Assembly (NCBI RefSeq): GCF_021018895.1 | Contig: NC_079377.1 | Span: 5,896,501 to 5,960,500 of the forward strand | Source: Seriola aureovittata | Lineage: Eukaryota; Chordata; Actinopteri; Carangiformes; Carangidae | Direction of reading: 5' to 3' | DNA length: 64,000 nt | Part shown: one piece after another, positions 40,987 to 52,691 of the stretch | Position numbering within the stretch: position 1 is the first letter of the stretch | How the letters are laid out: each line of letters opens with the position of its first letter | The notes under the pieces: model-generated | Told to the model about the DNA's origin: nothing | The model's database searches: none | What the model saw: only the letters and a program-made list of their open reading frames with translations | Program-made: the position numbers and the translations under genes

Positions 40987-42309
40987 ATGCATCATAAGGG
41001 TGCCAAGACACTGCAGACTAAAAATAGCCTCATATATGACCAACACACCCACTCATAGAAGGAAACATGCTCTTATGTGCATTTGGCTCTGTCTGTTAGG
41101 AGTCTGGTGGAGAAAAAAAAAATCCACAAAACACCCAAAGTGTGGTGCTTGTAAGAGACGAGCTATTTATAGGCTTACTCCAGTGAGGGAGACCGCTCTT
41201 CCCTCATGTTTTGGATCAGCACTTCACACGGGTGAGAGGAGGGAGGAAGAGGGGGACTCTCTATTGACACAACACCGAAACTGACACAAAGTGTTTGTGC
41301 TTGAAGCACTTAATTGGAACAGTTATACTTTCCACTACAATTTAGTGCCATTAGGTACCAAGCTGCAGCCTTACATAGAAAGAGGTAAGAGTCCAAATGC
41401 ATGATAACAGCCACAGATATCAGTCAACAATCTGCACAGACACTCCTTAGGCGGCCCGGCACACCTATTTTTACACAGAGCAGGATGCTTTTTGCTTTCT
41501 TCAGCTGAGCAAGAAAGTGGCTTTATCTAAAGTAAGTATTTGAATGCTGTTTGTACTCATAATGATGCAAATAGGTTGTCTAAGAGTCTATAATCTCAAT
41601 TGGCATTGGTGTTTTCCATAAAACTGTCTACTTTTGGAAACACCCTACCTCTACTGCAGGGCAGACCTGAGGTGAATGAAGAAAAATAACTAAATGATGT
41701 AAAACATCAGCTATCACACTGTATGTTGCAAAAAAAAAGAAAAAACATCAGCAGTTGCACCACTATACATAAAAATACTCCTTTTGGTGATCACCACAAG
41801 GTAAGCGACCACCAATATGAGTCAACTTTCATATGGTTTGTGCTTCCTGAAAAAACAAATCCCGTATGACTTACATAAGTTTGGTTTTACTTGATGCATT
41901 CAAGCATTTTCACATCAGCCATCTCTGACTACCTGAAGTTACATGTTGGACTATAGAAAACAACCAGTAACTAGCTACAGATTGTGATCAGTTCTGATAT
42001 CTTGACATTGTCATTCAAACAGAGCAGGGAACACATGAAAGGAAAAGTGGGTCACCACATATGTAGAACACACATCCCTTAACACATAGAAAAACCATGT
42101 GTCTTTATGGTTATGAGAGGCCCATGTGTTTATGCGTGAGAGTATAGGTGTTAAGGCTACAGCACGCGACTTGACACACAGGAGTCGTGACCAGCTGTGA
42201 CGTTAAATAGCACAACATGAAGATGAAGTTGACTGAGTGAAAAAGAAAACACAATATGTGTGCGAACAGGCAGCACTGACAGACAGTGTGTATCAGTGGA
42301 GAAACTCAC

Positions 42310-42387
42310 ATCCTCGAACAGGGATCCAACGTTGGCTGTCACCAGCAGTATTCCTGTGCCTTGCGCTGCTGTCAGCTTCCCTGCCAT
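42310..42387 (-). CDS. inpp5a: inpp5a coding exon 1 (first 26 codons)
   Basis: First coding exon of the type I inositol polyphosphate 5-phosphatase, which removes the 5-phosphate of Ins(1,4,5)P3 and Ins(1,3,4,5)P4 and so ends calcium signalling at the plasma membrane (family knowledge). Read on the minus strand, 26 codons start MAGKLTAAQG and end ILLVTANVGSLFED, close to the vertebrate INPP5A N-terminus as I recall it (MAGK...LLVTANVGSLF-D). The exon ends on a complete GAT codon followed directly by a GTGAGT donor (42309-42304), so the intron is phase 0. The chosen ATG (42387-42385) has A at -3 and G at +4. The open frame runs on into the intron, but homology stops exactly at the donor. Catalytic motifs and the C-terminal prenylation signal are encoded by later exons outside the window. 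Confidence 0.94.
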
Positions 42388-42487
42388 AATTCTCTCTCGC
42401 AGGTAGGTCGGGGACTTGTACAGCAGACTTTGTAGGTAAGATGCAGTAACAAAAAAACAGAAGCCGGCGAATGTCTGACGAAACTGG

Positions 42488-42544
42488 TTAAAACGCTGAG
42501 AATTTGCGACTGAAGCCGGGGTTGAGGCGGCTCGGCTGGAGCAT
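42488..42544 (-). other. Upstream ORF in inpp5a leader, 18 codons
   Basis: ATG at 42544 has A at -3 and reads MLQPSRLNPGFSRKFSAF, then TAA, ending 100 nt before the inpp5a start. It is the uORF nearest to the main start and non-overlapping, so reinitiation would be possible. Confidence 0.45.
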
Positions 42545-42550
42545 ATTTTT

Positions 42551-42568
42551 TCAGCAGTGGCCGTGCAT
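42551..42568 (-). other. Upstream ORF in inpp5a leader, MHGHC-stop
   Basis: A five-codon upstream ORF with a weak start context (T at -3). It terminates 160 nt before the main ATG. Confidence 0.35.
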
Positions 42569-42633
42569 CTACCAGGAGTTGCTTTGCAGTAGAAGGTCCG
42601 TTGGCGGCGGCGGTTAGCGTGTTGCTTCTCGTG

Positions 42634-42657
42634 CTACTTTTTCACCTTCAGAGCCAT
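42634..42657 (-). other. Upstream ORF in inpp5a leader, MALKVKK-stop
   Basis: Seven codons and a TAG stop. It has the best context of the upstream ORFs: A at -3 and G at +4. The ACGATGGC core also resembles a YY1/initiator element, so it could mark the promoter rather than be translated. Confidence 0.45.
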
Positions 42658-42673
42658 CGTAAAAGTTTCCGTT

Positions 42674-42709
42674 TTAATCCACGGCGATTGCTTGAGGGCT
42701 CTGGTTCAT
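42674..42709 (-). other. Upstream ORF in inpp5a leader, 11 codons
   Basis: ATG at 42709 reads MNQSPQAIAVD and stops with TAA before the main start. It has G at -3. An in-frame ATG at 42787 would extend it if transcription starts further upstream. Being in the mRNA depends on the unmapped start site. Confidence 0.4.
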
Positions 42710-42832
42710 TTCAGTTACGAGTGTTTGCCTAGCTTTTGAGCAGTGTAAAAGTCTCCCTCCTAAAGCAGGACTCGCTGCCAGGACCATTGCCTTCACTGTT
42801 TAGAGAGGATAGGCTGGAGCCCTTCGCTGCTC

Positions 42833-42850
42833 TGACGTCACCGTGCCAAT
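42833..42850. promoter_or_regulatory. CRE (TGACGTCA) next to a CCAAT box
   Basis: TGACGTCA, the palindromic CREB/ATF site, is followed 5 bp later by CCAAT, the NF-Y site. The pair sits 450 bp upstream of the inpp5a ATG inside the CpG-containing segment. CRE and NF-Y sites commonly lie 50-150 bp upstream of start sites, which supports a promoter here. Confidence 0.6.
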
Positions 42851-43908
42851 GGAAACACGGGGCTGTCTTAAAGGGCCAGCGCACCGTAAACACAACAGCT
42901 CTGCCTCTAACCGCACGGCGTCCATTATCGGACACAACTGGGCTACCCCAGAGTGAGTGTTTGTCTTTTCCAGCTTGTCCGCCGATATTCATCCATCGAC
43001 ATAACAGTATCTTGAGTTTCTTTAAAAATCTTGTAACTGTCTTTTGTCTTATGAAATGTATTTCCATTATTCATGTCATGGACAATATTACATTTATCAC
43101 AATTAAATTCACTTGTTTAAGGCATGGAGTGATGGAGTGCTTTGCATGGAAATATTGCAAAGCAAAAGTGGTTACACTGAACAGTTTCAAGACATAACAA
43201 CAACAATGTAAATTCCTTATCATCGTATTCTGTTGGCTCACTGGCTATGACAGTATGTCAGTTTAACCACTGATCTTAGGCTACTGTTTTTTCAAGTGGG
43301 TAGACATGAAGCTTCCCTCACTACTACTGAGGTGTTTGAATGAGTTCAAACATGTCAGTCTAGTCACAAAGCATGAACCAGGTTTAATTAGCTTGTAAGA
43401 CAAGTTTAGTGGCAGAGTCACTAATGCTTATCTACAGTTTATCGTTAAGGATGTTTCTTGTTTTGCTATTTTGCTTTTCTTTATTGTATAATTCACTGTG
43501 AAGAAAATCACGAAAGATTTGGCAGAGGGACTGAGGATATGGGAGCTGTCCTTCCTTGGATTGTTATCTGTAGTGTTTTGAGCTGATATCTCAACAGAGT
43601 ATGCATGTGACAAGGAATATAATTAAAAACAGTACAGACACATTCATCGCTGTTGAGAGAGACGGATATACTTCATCCGTGGCACTGATTTCAACTGAAC
43701 AGGTAATAGCTGCCATCTCCCAATTAACAATGCTAATCAAGTCTGTTTGAGTTTTTAAAGTTTTTCAACACAGACCACAGTCTCAAAAAATAAGCCCAAA
43801 ACAAACAAATAAGCTCAGTCAAACACTCTTAAATTCATGCAGCTCAAATATCATTTTAACTGTCATGCCATGTGGATTATGACAGTGTACAGAAAGTTAC
43901 AGATTTTA

Positions 43909-44230
43909 CCTTTAAAGTTGCAGTGAGAGATTTTTGACCACTAGGTGTCAGAGAGACAAAACAAACTGCATTACAACCATGTTTTCATGTTATTACATGA
44001 CACAATAACATGTGTTTATGTATGTTTTACTTATTCAGCAAAAAAAGGCAGATGTGGACGTTGCTTTGGCGATGTGTGTGTGTGTGTGTGTGTGTGTGTC
44101 TGTGTGTCTGTGTGTTGTCAAAATCACATTTTAGTTTGCGAGATGTTCCACATTATTAATAAGCCACTTCACACTGGGGGGCAGGAAGTATAAAATTGAG
44201 CTTGTGGGTTCTGATCAAATAAGTAAGACT
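43909..44230. mobile_element. Possible teleost short repeat around a (TG)n array
   Basis: ACCTTTAAAGTTGCAGTGAGAG and TTTTTGACCACTAGGTGTCA resemble the start of a common fish repeat. A (TG)n array lies inside at 44073-44116, and CACACTGGGGGGCAGGAAGT follows. Boundaries uncertain. Confidence 0.35.
44073..44116. repeat. (TG)n microsatellite
   Basis: About 21 units, with TC interruptions at the right end. Confidence 0.95.
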
Positions 44231-45921
44231 TTAAATAAACCAGAACAGTTTCTGTTTGTAGTACCTCGACACCAAAGCTGTGAGATGAAAAGGGCTGAAA
44301 ACTGGGCTCAGCAGTTGTCAGAAAGTCTATCAAATTACAAAGCAATATAAAGAGTAAATTACAGCGTGATTTGATTCATTGCTTATATTAAAAAGTAATG
44401 TTTAACGCATATTTGATGCATACGTTAGACCTTTGAGCTACTGGAACGCTACCTAAGGATATGCATAGTAAATGGCTCAGTTTAAAACAGTTTGTCCGCA
44501 AGCTGAAGGCAAAACCATAATGACACATTGGCTCTCATTGTCACACTATCATTACAGGGATACTTAAATACAATGGAGCCATTGTTGCAATGTGATTAGT
44601 AACACCTTTGCTTGTTATACTATGACACATTTTCTCTAAGTGTCTGCTGTGAAAATAGTCCGTTGTCTAAAAAGTGTAGTTTTCTCCACTGCATCCAAAA
44701 TGACAAAATAAGGGTTTAAGAGAAAACAGTGTGATTTCTTTAAGTAAGGATAAACATCATCATCATTATCATATGCTCAGATTAGCCTTGAGAAGAAGCT
44801 CTGCGATCTTGTGGATGCCTAACAGCAGATAGCTATCTCACTCATCTTTATAACTGGGCTCAATCAGCAGCCGTTAGCAAACGGCTAAAATCGTCCTGAC
44901 CTGACGCACATGCCCTAACATGTTGTGCTACAGAATTTAGGCTATAATTGCCCTTTCCACTGCATGTGTGTGAGATCCTTGCTAAGACCTAGGCCCCCTT
45001 TGCCAAAGGTGGACACACACTCTTTGATCTAAAGAATTCCTATTTAGGTTTTGGCAGGAAGATCTTGGAAAATTTCATATTAAAAGACTGGAAACCAAAT
45101 CAGTGTGCATGACTGGGTTTTGCCAAGGGTACTTAGAGGCACAGCCAAGCCCATGTGTAATGGATTATTATGAATGAAAATAGATTATATTGGCCTTTTC
45201 CTGGCATTACAAAACCTGTTTGTTGACAACATATTGCTTATCCAGCATTAGCTCACCTGTTTACTGACACAAGGCTTAGGACTGAGCTGGGAAACCAGTA
45301 AAAAAAGAGTAACCTCATTTGAAAATTGACTGCTGAGTGCTAGCTTAGACTGAAAAGTACACCTGATTACAGTAAGCTGAGATCAAATTGTCAGTTAGCT
45401 GACAATTGCGGTTGTCATGCAAATTTTGGGAATAGAAATGATCTGTGATGTTTCTTTCCGTCAACTTTTAGCCTCTGAAACCTAACATCTGGCAGAAACA
45501 CAGCGTGACTCTTCTGCATCATTCACAGATCATCGTGTATTAATTACAGACATGCTTTTCACGCAGCATGATGTGATCTCCCCTGATGGTTTTGAGGGAG
45601 CTGGGGACCATAAATAGCCCACTCCAGTTAGAGGTAGTTTGAGGTCAACAGCTTAGGGCAGGCATATGACACGCTGGATAACAGCGCAATGAGCTCCTGT
45701 TCCTAGAAGAAGAAGGAATCAGAGTGAGAACTAACTTTACTGAGTAAGTTAAATAAATCCTTAGACATCGTCAGTGTTGCTATGTCATATTTTGTGTGAA
45801 TTGTACTGTTTTTCAACACATTCAGTAAGTGTCCAGCTGTGTAGAGATAACAGGAGGAAAGGGTGGCAATCCTCAAATGGCTAAAGGATGGCTCATGGAG
45901 CTATTATGTTAACAGCTTCAG

Positions 45922-45923
<2 letters not shown>

Positions 45924-45961
<38 letters not shown>

Positions 45962-45970
45962 ATGCGTGTG

Positions 45971-46001
<31 letters not shown>

Positions 46002-46043
46002 TTGCATGCGTACGTGTGTGTGTGTGTGTATGTGAGTGTGTGT
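45924..46043. repeat. Compound (TG)n-(GCGT)n-(TG)n array
   Basis: A TG run, then about ten GCGT tetramers with CpG steps (about 45970-46012), then TG again. Most of it is alternating purine-pyrimidine and can adopt Z-DNA. Confidence 0.95.
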
Positions 46044-46142
46044 TTAGGGAGAGGGGGCATGGTCATGGCTCACTGAGAGTCTTTGAAGAGAGCTGAGAGA
46101 TTATCGCCAAAATGAGAGTGCTCACAGCTGTGCCTGGCATGG

Positions 46143-46144
<2 letters not shown>

Positions 46145-46213
<69 letters not shown>

Positions 46214-46240
46214 TGTGTCTGTGTGCGTGCATGTGTGTGC
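46145..46240. repeat. (TG)n microsatellite
   Basis: About 30 pure TG units, then an imperfect TG/TGCG tail, only 100 bp from the compound array at 45.9 kb. Confidence 0.96.
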
Positions 46241-46722
46241 GGGGACTGAGAATGTGTGTCTTTGTGACTCCAGTGTTACGGTGTTATGATTGTGTTTGCA
46301 TGATTGTATGTTTATTTATGTGGTGTTTCGCCATGTTCTGTATGTGTGAACATGATATGACTCAGAATATCCATAATCAGTCATTCAGACGCATGAAGAG
46401 GATAATAGTAACATTCAAAGGCTAGAGCTATTGTGTGTGCAGTTTTTTGTGTGTACATGTACAGAACTTTAATTAAAAACAGATCAGACCACCCTTGAAA
46501 ACAATCCAAACTAGATAATATCTCTTTTGCTGAATGATATATTCTCCACTGTCACAGTAAACTAAGTACATTAGAATAATGTAAACTGTGTGGAGAGGAC
46601 TGGAACATTCTTAGTCTGACAGACGAATGTTTATCATAAAGATAACATTTTAAGTCAAGCTTGGTTTGGATGACTGAGAGTTAATAGTTTTGCTCATGAG
46701 GAGGCCCAAAGAAGACAAGGCC

Positions 46723-46738
46723 AAAAAAAAAAAAAAAA
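46723..46738. repeat. Poly-A tract
   Basis: 16 A. Confidence 0.88.
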
Positions 46739-46969
46739 CCATTAGCAGTGTCCTTAATAGGCAGAAGATGGAAGGAAAGGAGAGATGGAGGATGAGGAAG
46801 ACAGAGGAGCAAGGGGAGGAAAATGAAGTTGGTGCCTCCTTGCTACAAGTGGAGCTCAGCAAGCCCAGCATGACATAACAAATGAACCTTATCTTTAGAG
46901 GATTAGTGTGACCTTTTGGGAAAATTAAGTGGCACAGTGAAATTCATCTGCGTGTCTCATAATGTTTGG

Positions 46970-47240
46970 CTCTGGAAGCTTGTTTACATAGTGACTACTT
47001 GCAGGACTAGCTCTGTCTGGTGAGCTAACTGCTGGAATGCTAACCAGCTGGGACGTGCTAGTGCTAGTCAGTGACAATAATACCTCCCTGGTACTTTGTT
47101 CTTTAGATTGTACATCATTTCATTCATTAAAGATTTGTATTGAAAAAGGGGAAAAGCTCTCTGAGCTAATGAACTTCCTAACTCATCTCCTGTCTCATAA
47201 CTATCTGCAAACCATTTCTCTTTTGTGGAACAATTTGATG
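46970..47240. mobile_element. Interspersed repeat, copy 2 (pair with 34.4-35.07 kb)
   Basis: TCTGGTGAGCTAACTGCT, CTAGTCAGTGACAATAA, TCATTTCATTCATTAAAG and TGTCTCATAACTATCTGCAA follow the order of copy 1. It abuts the inverted-repeat element that begins at 47248. Confidence 0.55.
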
Positions 47241-47247
47241 AGAGAAA

Positions 47248-47783
47248 AAGGAATAGTTTAATATTTTGATAAATACGCTTATTTGCTTTCCCTACCAAGA
47301 GTGAGATGAGAAGATTGACACCACTCTCATGCCTGTACTGTACTGTAAATATGTAGCTGGAGGCAGCCACTATCTTAGCCTAGCACAGAGACTAGAAGTG
47401 AGGGGAAACAGCTATATTTGCTTTGTCCAAAGTTAACAAAGTCAGTAAATATGCAGTAAAGTTCAAGACCCACCATGTTATATCTCGTTTGTTTAATCCA
47501 GGCAAAGCTTAAAGGTTAAAATGACAAATTGTGGTTATACAGGGGGTTATATGAGTCTTTGCTGGTGAGTTATAATGTGTCAATTAATATGCTTTTGGGG
47601 TGTTTTTTCCCCCTTTAGACACAGTCAGGCTCGCTGTTTCTACTTGCTCACAGTCTTTACGCTTATACTGGGCTAACTACGTCCTTGCTCTAGCTTCATA
47701 ATTACATTGCACAGACACCAGAATTGTTACCCTCAGCAAGAAAGCACGTAAACATGTTTCCCAAAATGAGGTACTATTCCTTC
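47248..47783. mobile_element. Long-inverted-repeat MITE-like element, full-length copy
   Basis: The outer ends are complementary: AAAGGAATAG...ATACGCTTATTTGCTTTC on the left, and GAAAGCACGTAAACATGTTT...CTATTCCTTC on the right. The left half carries GATGAGAAGATTGACACCA, CACTCTCATGCCTGTA, TTATATCTCGTTTGTTTAAT and TTATACAGGGGGTTATATGA, the signature of a very frequent percomorph element as I remember it. No transposase; non-autonomous. Confidence 0.75.
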
Positions 47784-48055
47784 AGAGTACCATCTGTGCA
47801 ACTGTATCCCAGCCGATATCTCGCTTTCTGCTAAGACTTGCATACGTCCAACATTTTTCTTTTCTGCTAATCAAACAGCTTGAAGGGACAGCAAGTGGAA
47901 ATGACCCTAAATATAACTGGACAAATATGTGTGGAGGTCTAATGTGCAAAAAGATAACAACACAGGTAATGTGTTCCATGAAGGTCAGTAAATACTACAC
48001 CGTTAGTTCTAGGCAGGATATCCCACATGGGGAAAATAAGAAGGGTAATGAAATT

Positions 48056-48059
<4 letters not shown>

Positions 48060-48110
<51 letters not shown>
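48060..48110. repeat. (TG)n microsatellite
   Basis: 25 TG units. Confidence 0.97.
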
Positions 48111-48111
<1 letters not shown>

Positions 48112-49367
48112 GGCTGCTGATAAAGACGTTCTACACACTGGCCAGAAGCCCCTCCTTCTGCACTCTGGGTAATGGAAAAAATTATGTTGGAATTCCAGAC
48201 TGCAAGCAACTATGTGCACTTTGACCCCGATCTCTCTACTGCTTAAATTCGCTCATCTATAAATAGGCAAACCTGGAAACAATCTGGCTTTCTCATGTCT
48301 CTTAAGGAGCAGGGATTCAGCCATGTAATGATGTATTAAGAGTCGCCCGACATGAAGTTTTATCTCTAGCTGCATTCAAGAATCAGTCATGTAAAGCTGA
48401 TGTATGTATCCCAAGAGAGCCAGCTTTGCTAACATGGGAATTTACCAGGGAAAATTGTTTCATTAGTGGAGGGGAGGTCTGTGTGCACTTTTGTGCTGGA
48501 GAGTGTGTGCGGATAAAGATTTACATCTGAGTCACTCCTGGGACAATTTATGTCTCTCTGACATATTTCCATCGTTTCAATAAAAAGTTTCCCTACAGTG
48601 CTTTTAGATAGTTTGAACAAAACCATATATGTTTACTTGAACCATAGTCTGTAGTACCTGAGGATGTACAGAATCAAAGCCATTCGGCAGCCAATCTGCC
48701 AAGTGTGTGGAAACTTGAAACCTCCAGTCCACACACTGTACACAGAGAATGGACATATCAATGAAATCGGAGTTTGAGGAGATTTTTATGGATTTTGAAT
48801 AAGGTAATCAGACCTCTTTGTTGTAAAACCAGATCAGACACAGCACAGTACTTTGATATGCCTTGTCCAGAGGGGATCTAGACATGTTTTCTGTCTTTTA
48901 ACAGCAACATTCATACACTATTATATTTTCTGCCATAGGCTATCTGCTTAACATACTGTCTTATCCTTTTGTTCCCCCTTAGTAGCTTTAAGGTTGTCAA
49001 AATAATTTCAATCATTTTTTTTTTGTCTTTGTCTTGACATTTGTTCTTCATCAATAAATGGAATTTGCTCAGTTGGAATTATTAATGTTGAACTTAAGTC
49101 ACATCAAGCTACAGAAAAACCAAACAAGTGATAATTATTTTCTCAGAGCTAAATGATTCTTACACAGAGTGAAGTATTGAATAACCATGTGTGGACACCA
49201 TTCCATAAAATGGAAATGTTTTAGATGTCTTATGCATTTTTTTAATACAACATTTCCCCAAAAGCCTGACATGTGGTTTCTTTTTGTCAACAGATGGTAG
49301 CCATTATAACATTTCAATCCTGATCAATGCTTTGATACCCAAAGCATATTGTGCTTTAAACTTTCTT

Positions 49368-49793
49368 TAATGAAGCTATTTATAAGTTTTGCTATTGCTA
49401 CATAGTCAATGTTAACATTAACAGCTGTTTACTTACCAGTCTAGAAGAAATGTGAGCCCAGCATCAAACTTCATTCCTTTTATCTCCAAGAGCTGTCTCT
49501 AGCGGTTAAAAGCAACCTTCTTGTTTTGCCTCTATTTCCATCACATCTTTACTTCTACTGAAGTTAGCATGCTAACCAGCTAGTCCTGCTGGACTGTCTG
49601 ATCATTTTCTGATACGGATTCACTGTAGCATCCAGGCTACCCCGAAGAAGTAGTGCTGCTGAGAGGATGTATTATAACTTCTTCTCTTATAAAAGCAGTG
49701 ATGACTGAAGCCCTTGGCAAGACTGGTAAGAAAACAGCTGTTAATGCTAATGTTGGCTATGTATAGCAAAACTTACAAATAGCCCCTTTAATC
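49368..49793. mobile_element. Terminal-inverted-repeat element of about 425 bp
   Basis: The left end (GCTATTTATAAGTTTTGCTA...AACATTAACAGCTGTTTACT) and right end (AAACAGCTGTTAATGCTAAT...TAGCAAAACTTACAAATAGC) are inverted copies over about 70 bp. The terminal motif, on the inward strand AAAGGGGCTATTTGTAAGTT, recurs at 59655 and 59796. The centre is non-coding. Confidence 0.75.
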
Positions 49794-51736
49794 CTATAAT
49801 TGCCTCCGTGTTTTTCATCGCATTAATTTTAGCTTTCAAATATCAGGCTCTTTGTGTGCTAAATTATTCACTATGACTTCCAACTGCTGTTTAGTGATGG
49901 GCAGGTAGTTTTTGATTAATGAAAAATTACAGAAATTCCTTAATTACAAGTAAGGCCTTTTTATTTGTGCTGGATTCATCAGATCGTAACATAAGTGAAT
50001 GCCCTAAAGTTAAAGGTACTGTCCACCACACAATAATCAAAGGACACGAAGCAGACGCACAGGGCCATGAAAAGTCTATTTTCCCAAGCTGGGGGCATCA
50101 GTTAACCCTGTCACATTATTTCAGTTGGGTCAGTTCACAAACTTACCGTTTTCTGCCTGGACTGTACCCTTAAATCTCTGGCATGTTTCTCCACCTCTCT
50201 CTTGGCCAGAGTAGCTCCCACTGCGAGGAAGCCTATTTTGGAGCTCCCACAGGGTGCTTTATAATATCGCCCCATACTAATTTATCCTCCCTTACCAATT
50301 AATTTGGATCACGTTATTCTACTGGGACGGAGGTCAATTATTTTCTGAAAATGGCTGCTGATGGCCTAAATCATTTTAGTTCAAGGGGGACCGACTGGTG
50401 AGACTGTCCCTGCTTCAACTCATTGCTCATACTATTTTCAGAAGATTTCTAATTATGTAACTTATTACATAATTCTATGGAAACGTTATACTTTATACAA
50501 GAAAGAAAGAAAGCTTTAAAAGTCAAACCTGAGTTAATAGATGTTTTAGCTTCTTGGGGGCAGTGGAAACAGACTTTAAACACAATAACTGACGTATTAT
50601 CAGCTTTTAAATGGACACAGATCATAATTAGCATTAATTTGGAGTCCAGATTTCTATCATCACTAATGAAAATTGTGAGAATCTACAAAAACAGTAAATT
50701 TACACTGATTATAACGACTTTAAAGCTGCCCAATTCAATTTTCTTTATATTGAAGGTTCTGCAAACAATTGTCACTGCAACTAGATGTTGCGCTAGAGCT
50801 CCAGCATCTCAGAACAAAACAAATACTTTGTCAGCTTCCCTATTAACCACACCTCCACCTTCACATTCGCAGGTGGCAACATGTTACAAAGCCCTGTTGT
50901 TAGCAACCACTTAACACACAACAATATTTGCTGTACAAATTCATAATATCGTAACAAGTGAGGAAATGCTATAATGCCTATAGCCAGTCACTAATGTATC
51001 GTTATGTGGTCATCTAGTTGCTTATGCATTGAGGAGAGGAAAACCAGTTAAGATGGAGCCTTTTAGCAGCTCGTAGGGTTCTCCATCCTGCTAAGGCCAA
51101 ACCAGTATTGGCTTCATGGTCAGACTGGGAGAGAAATTCAGCCATGGATTATCTGCTAGACTAGGTACATGAATTACACTGACGGAGCCAGTAAAAACTT
51201 GAAAAACTTTATGTAAGTTTTGATGGTCCCCTGGCCCAAAGGGATTGGCGCTGGTAGTCCCCATGGCCAGTCCACCTGTGCTTTGGTCTTATCTCTTTAT
51301 CTGTCAGAGGCCTTTTTAGACGAAAACTTTGTTTCTTCAGTGGAGGAAATTTTTGAAGGTCGGTTTCACCTGAACGTTGTGTACTGCACTGTACGATTTT
51401 GCATGTGGGCAGTCCCATGCAACAGGGATGTGACTCGGTTGTCTGCTTAGGACATCGTTACTCCACTATATCTTTACGTAGAAAATAGTTGTTTGCTGCT
51501 TTATTATTGTTTAAAATCTTGTTTACAGAACTTGCAACACAGTTCACATTATTACGTATAATGTGAAAAGAATCACTCATAGTGATGAACATACGTAACA
51601 TTTTGACCTGCAAATGTTTTACTGTATTTCATCTCGTTTTGGTTTTACAGTCTGCAACTTTAATGTTCTGATTCATCCTCACCACTCTCATCAACCTCCT
51701 TTCCAGCTGCAGCAGGCAGCTGTTTTCAGTGAAAAA

Positions 51737-51775
51737 GTTGTTGTTGTTGTTGTTGTTATTGTTGTTGTTGTTGTT
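51737..51775. repeat. (TTG)n microsatellite
   Basis: About 13 TTG triplets with one ATT interruption. Confidence 0.95.
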
Positions 51776-52457
51776 CTCTGTAGTGAAGCATTTACCAGCT
51801 AGAGAGAAAGACATTTCCTTCAGGAGTTAGAGGAGACCAAAAGTATGAGTAAAAGTATAAATAGTGGACTAACAATCATTGGATGGCCAAAATCACAACT
51901 CTAAATCAAAGCTTATTTTGCTCGATGTCTGCTTGATTTGTAAATAGGCAACTGTTCACAAAAAGTCCCTCCGGGATATGGAAAACATGGGGTTCTGTTT
52001 GAATTATGCAGGTGCTATGTAGAACAGTGGTTTGCTTTGCAGTACATTTACCTTCACCATAAAAAATGTAAGTGATAGTGTGTCAATGTGTTTACACTCA
52101 CAGCCTCCAATTGGCCAAAATTTCAGTTAATATAGCTTTAAATGGCAGTTTATCTTTGCCCCCTTTCTTGCATGTTCCCTCTATGACCTCTCTTTGTCCA
52201 AAACTTTGAATCACACTTTCCAATGTTGTATGATCCCTTTGGAGTCATGTGTTAAGCCGAATTAAAGCTGATTTCACATTTTAAACCAAACATGTAACTG
52301 ACCCTCTCTCTTTTTCATTTCAACATGCCCTTCCACACCATAATGATGCCACACACTGATGAGGCACATTAGACCCAAATCTGTTGGTGTTGGCAGCAAC
52401 ATGTAGCAAACAGGATGATTCTTCTAGCATTACTGCCATCTAGAGGGGATACACTGA

Positions 52458-52459
<2 letters not shown>

Positions 52460-52505
<46 letters not shown>

Positions 52506-52519
52506 CACACACACACACA
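52460..52519. repeat. (CA)n microsatellite
   Basis: About 30 CA units with one phase slip near 52504. Confidence 0.97.
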
Positions 52520-52672
52520 TACAGTGCCAAGATCAGGGCCACCTCTTCCACCCATTCATTCCACCATTCACTCAAACCATAACTGGCAATATGTCAACCT
52601 GCCGACCCCGTGATCCAGACCTCTTGTAATGAGAGGACTGTACTAAATATAAACTAAAGGGATTAGTCCATC

Positions 52673-52691
52673 TTTTTTTTTTTTTTTTTTT
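52673..52691. repeat. Poly-T tract
   Basis: 19 T. Confidence 0.9.

Larger units (their letters stand above)
42388..42960 (-). promoter_or_regulatory. inpp5a: inpp5a promoter and 5' leader, CpG-containing
   Basis: The 570 bp upstream of the inpp5a ATG are visibly richer in CpG than the surrounding DNA, including a GGCGGCGGCGG run at 42603-42612. This fits a CpG-type vertebrate promoter. A consensus CRE, TGACGTCA, lies at 42833-42840, and a CCAAT box (ATTGG on the minus strand) at 42846-42850. No TATA box is evident. Placing a start 60-100 bp downstream of these boxes gives a leader of roughly 350-400 nt, which is inference. The leader would contain several short upstream ORFs (separate entries). 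Confidence 0.7.

Noticed and set aside
42736..43197. 153-codon plus-strand ORF starting in the promoter
   Set aside because: It overlaps the CpG-containing leader in antisense, resembles no family and has no support for a divergent transcript.
50477..50914. 145-codon plus-strand ORF
   Set aside because: AT-rich Lys/Ile/Asn composition and no known motif; likely a chance frame or decayed repeat.
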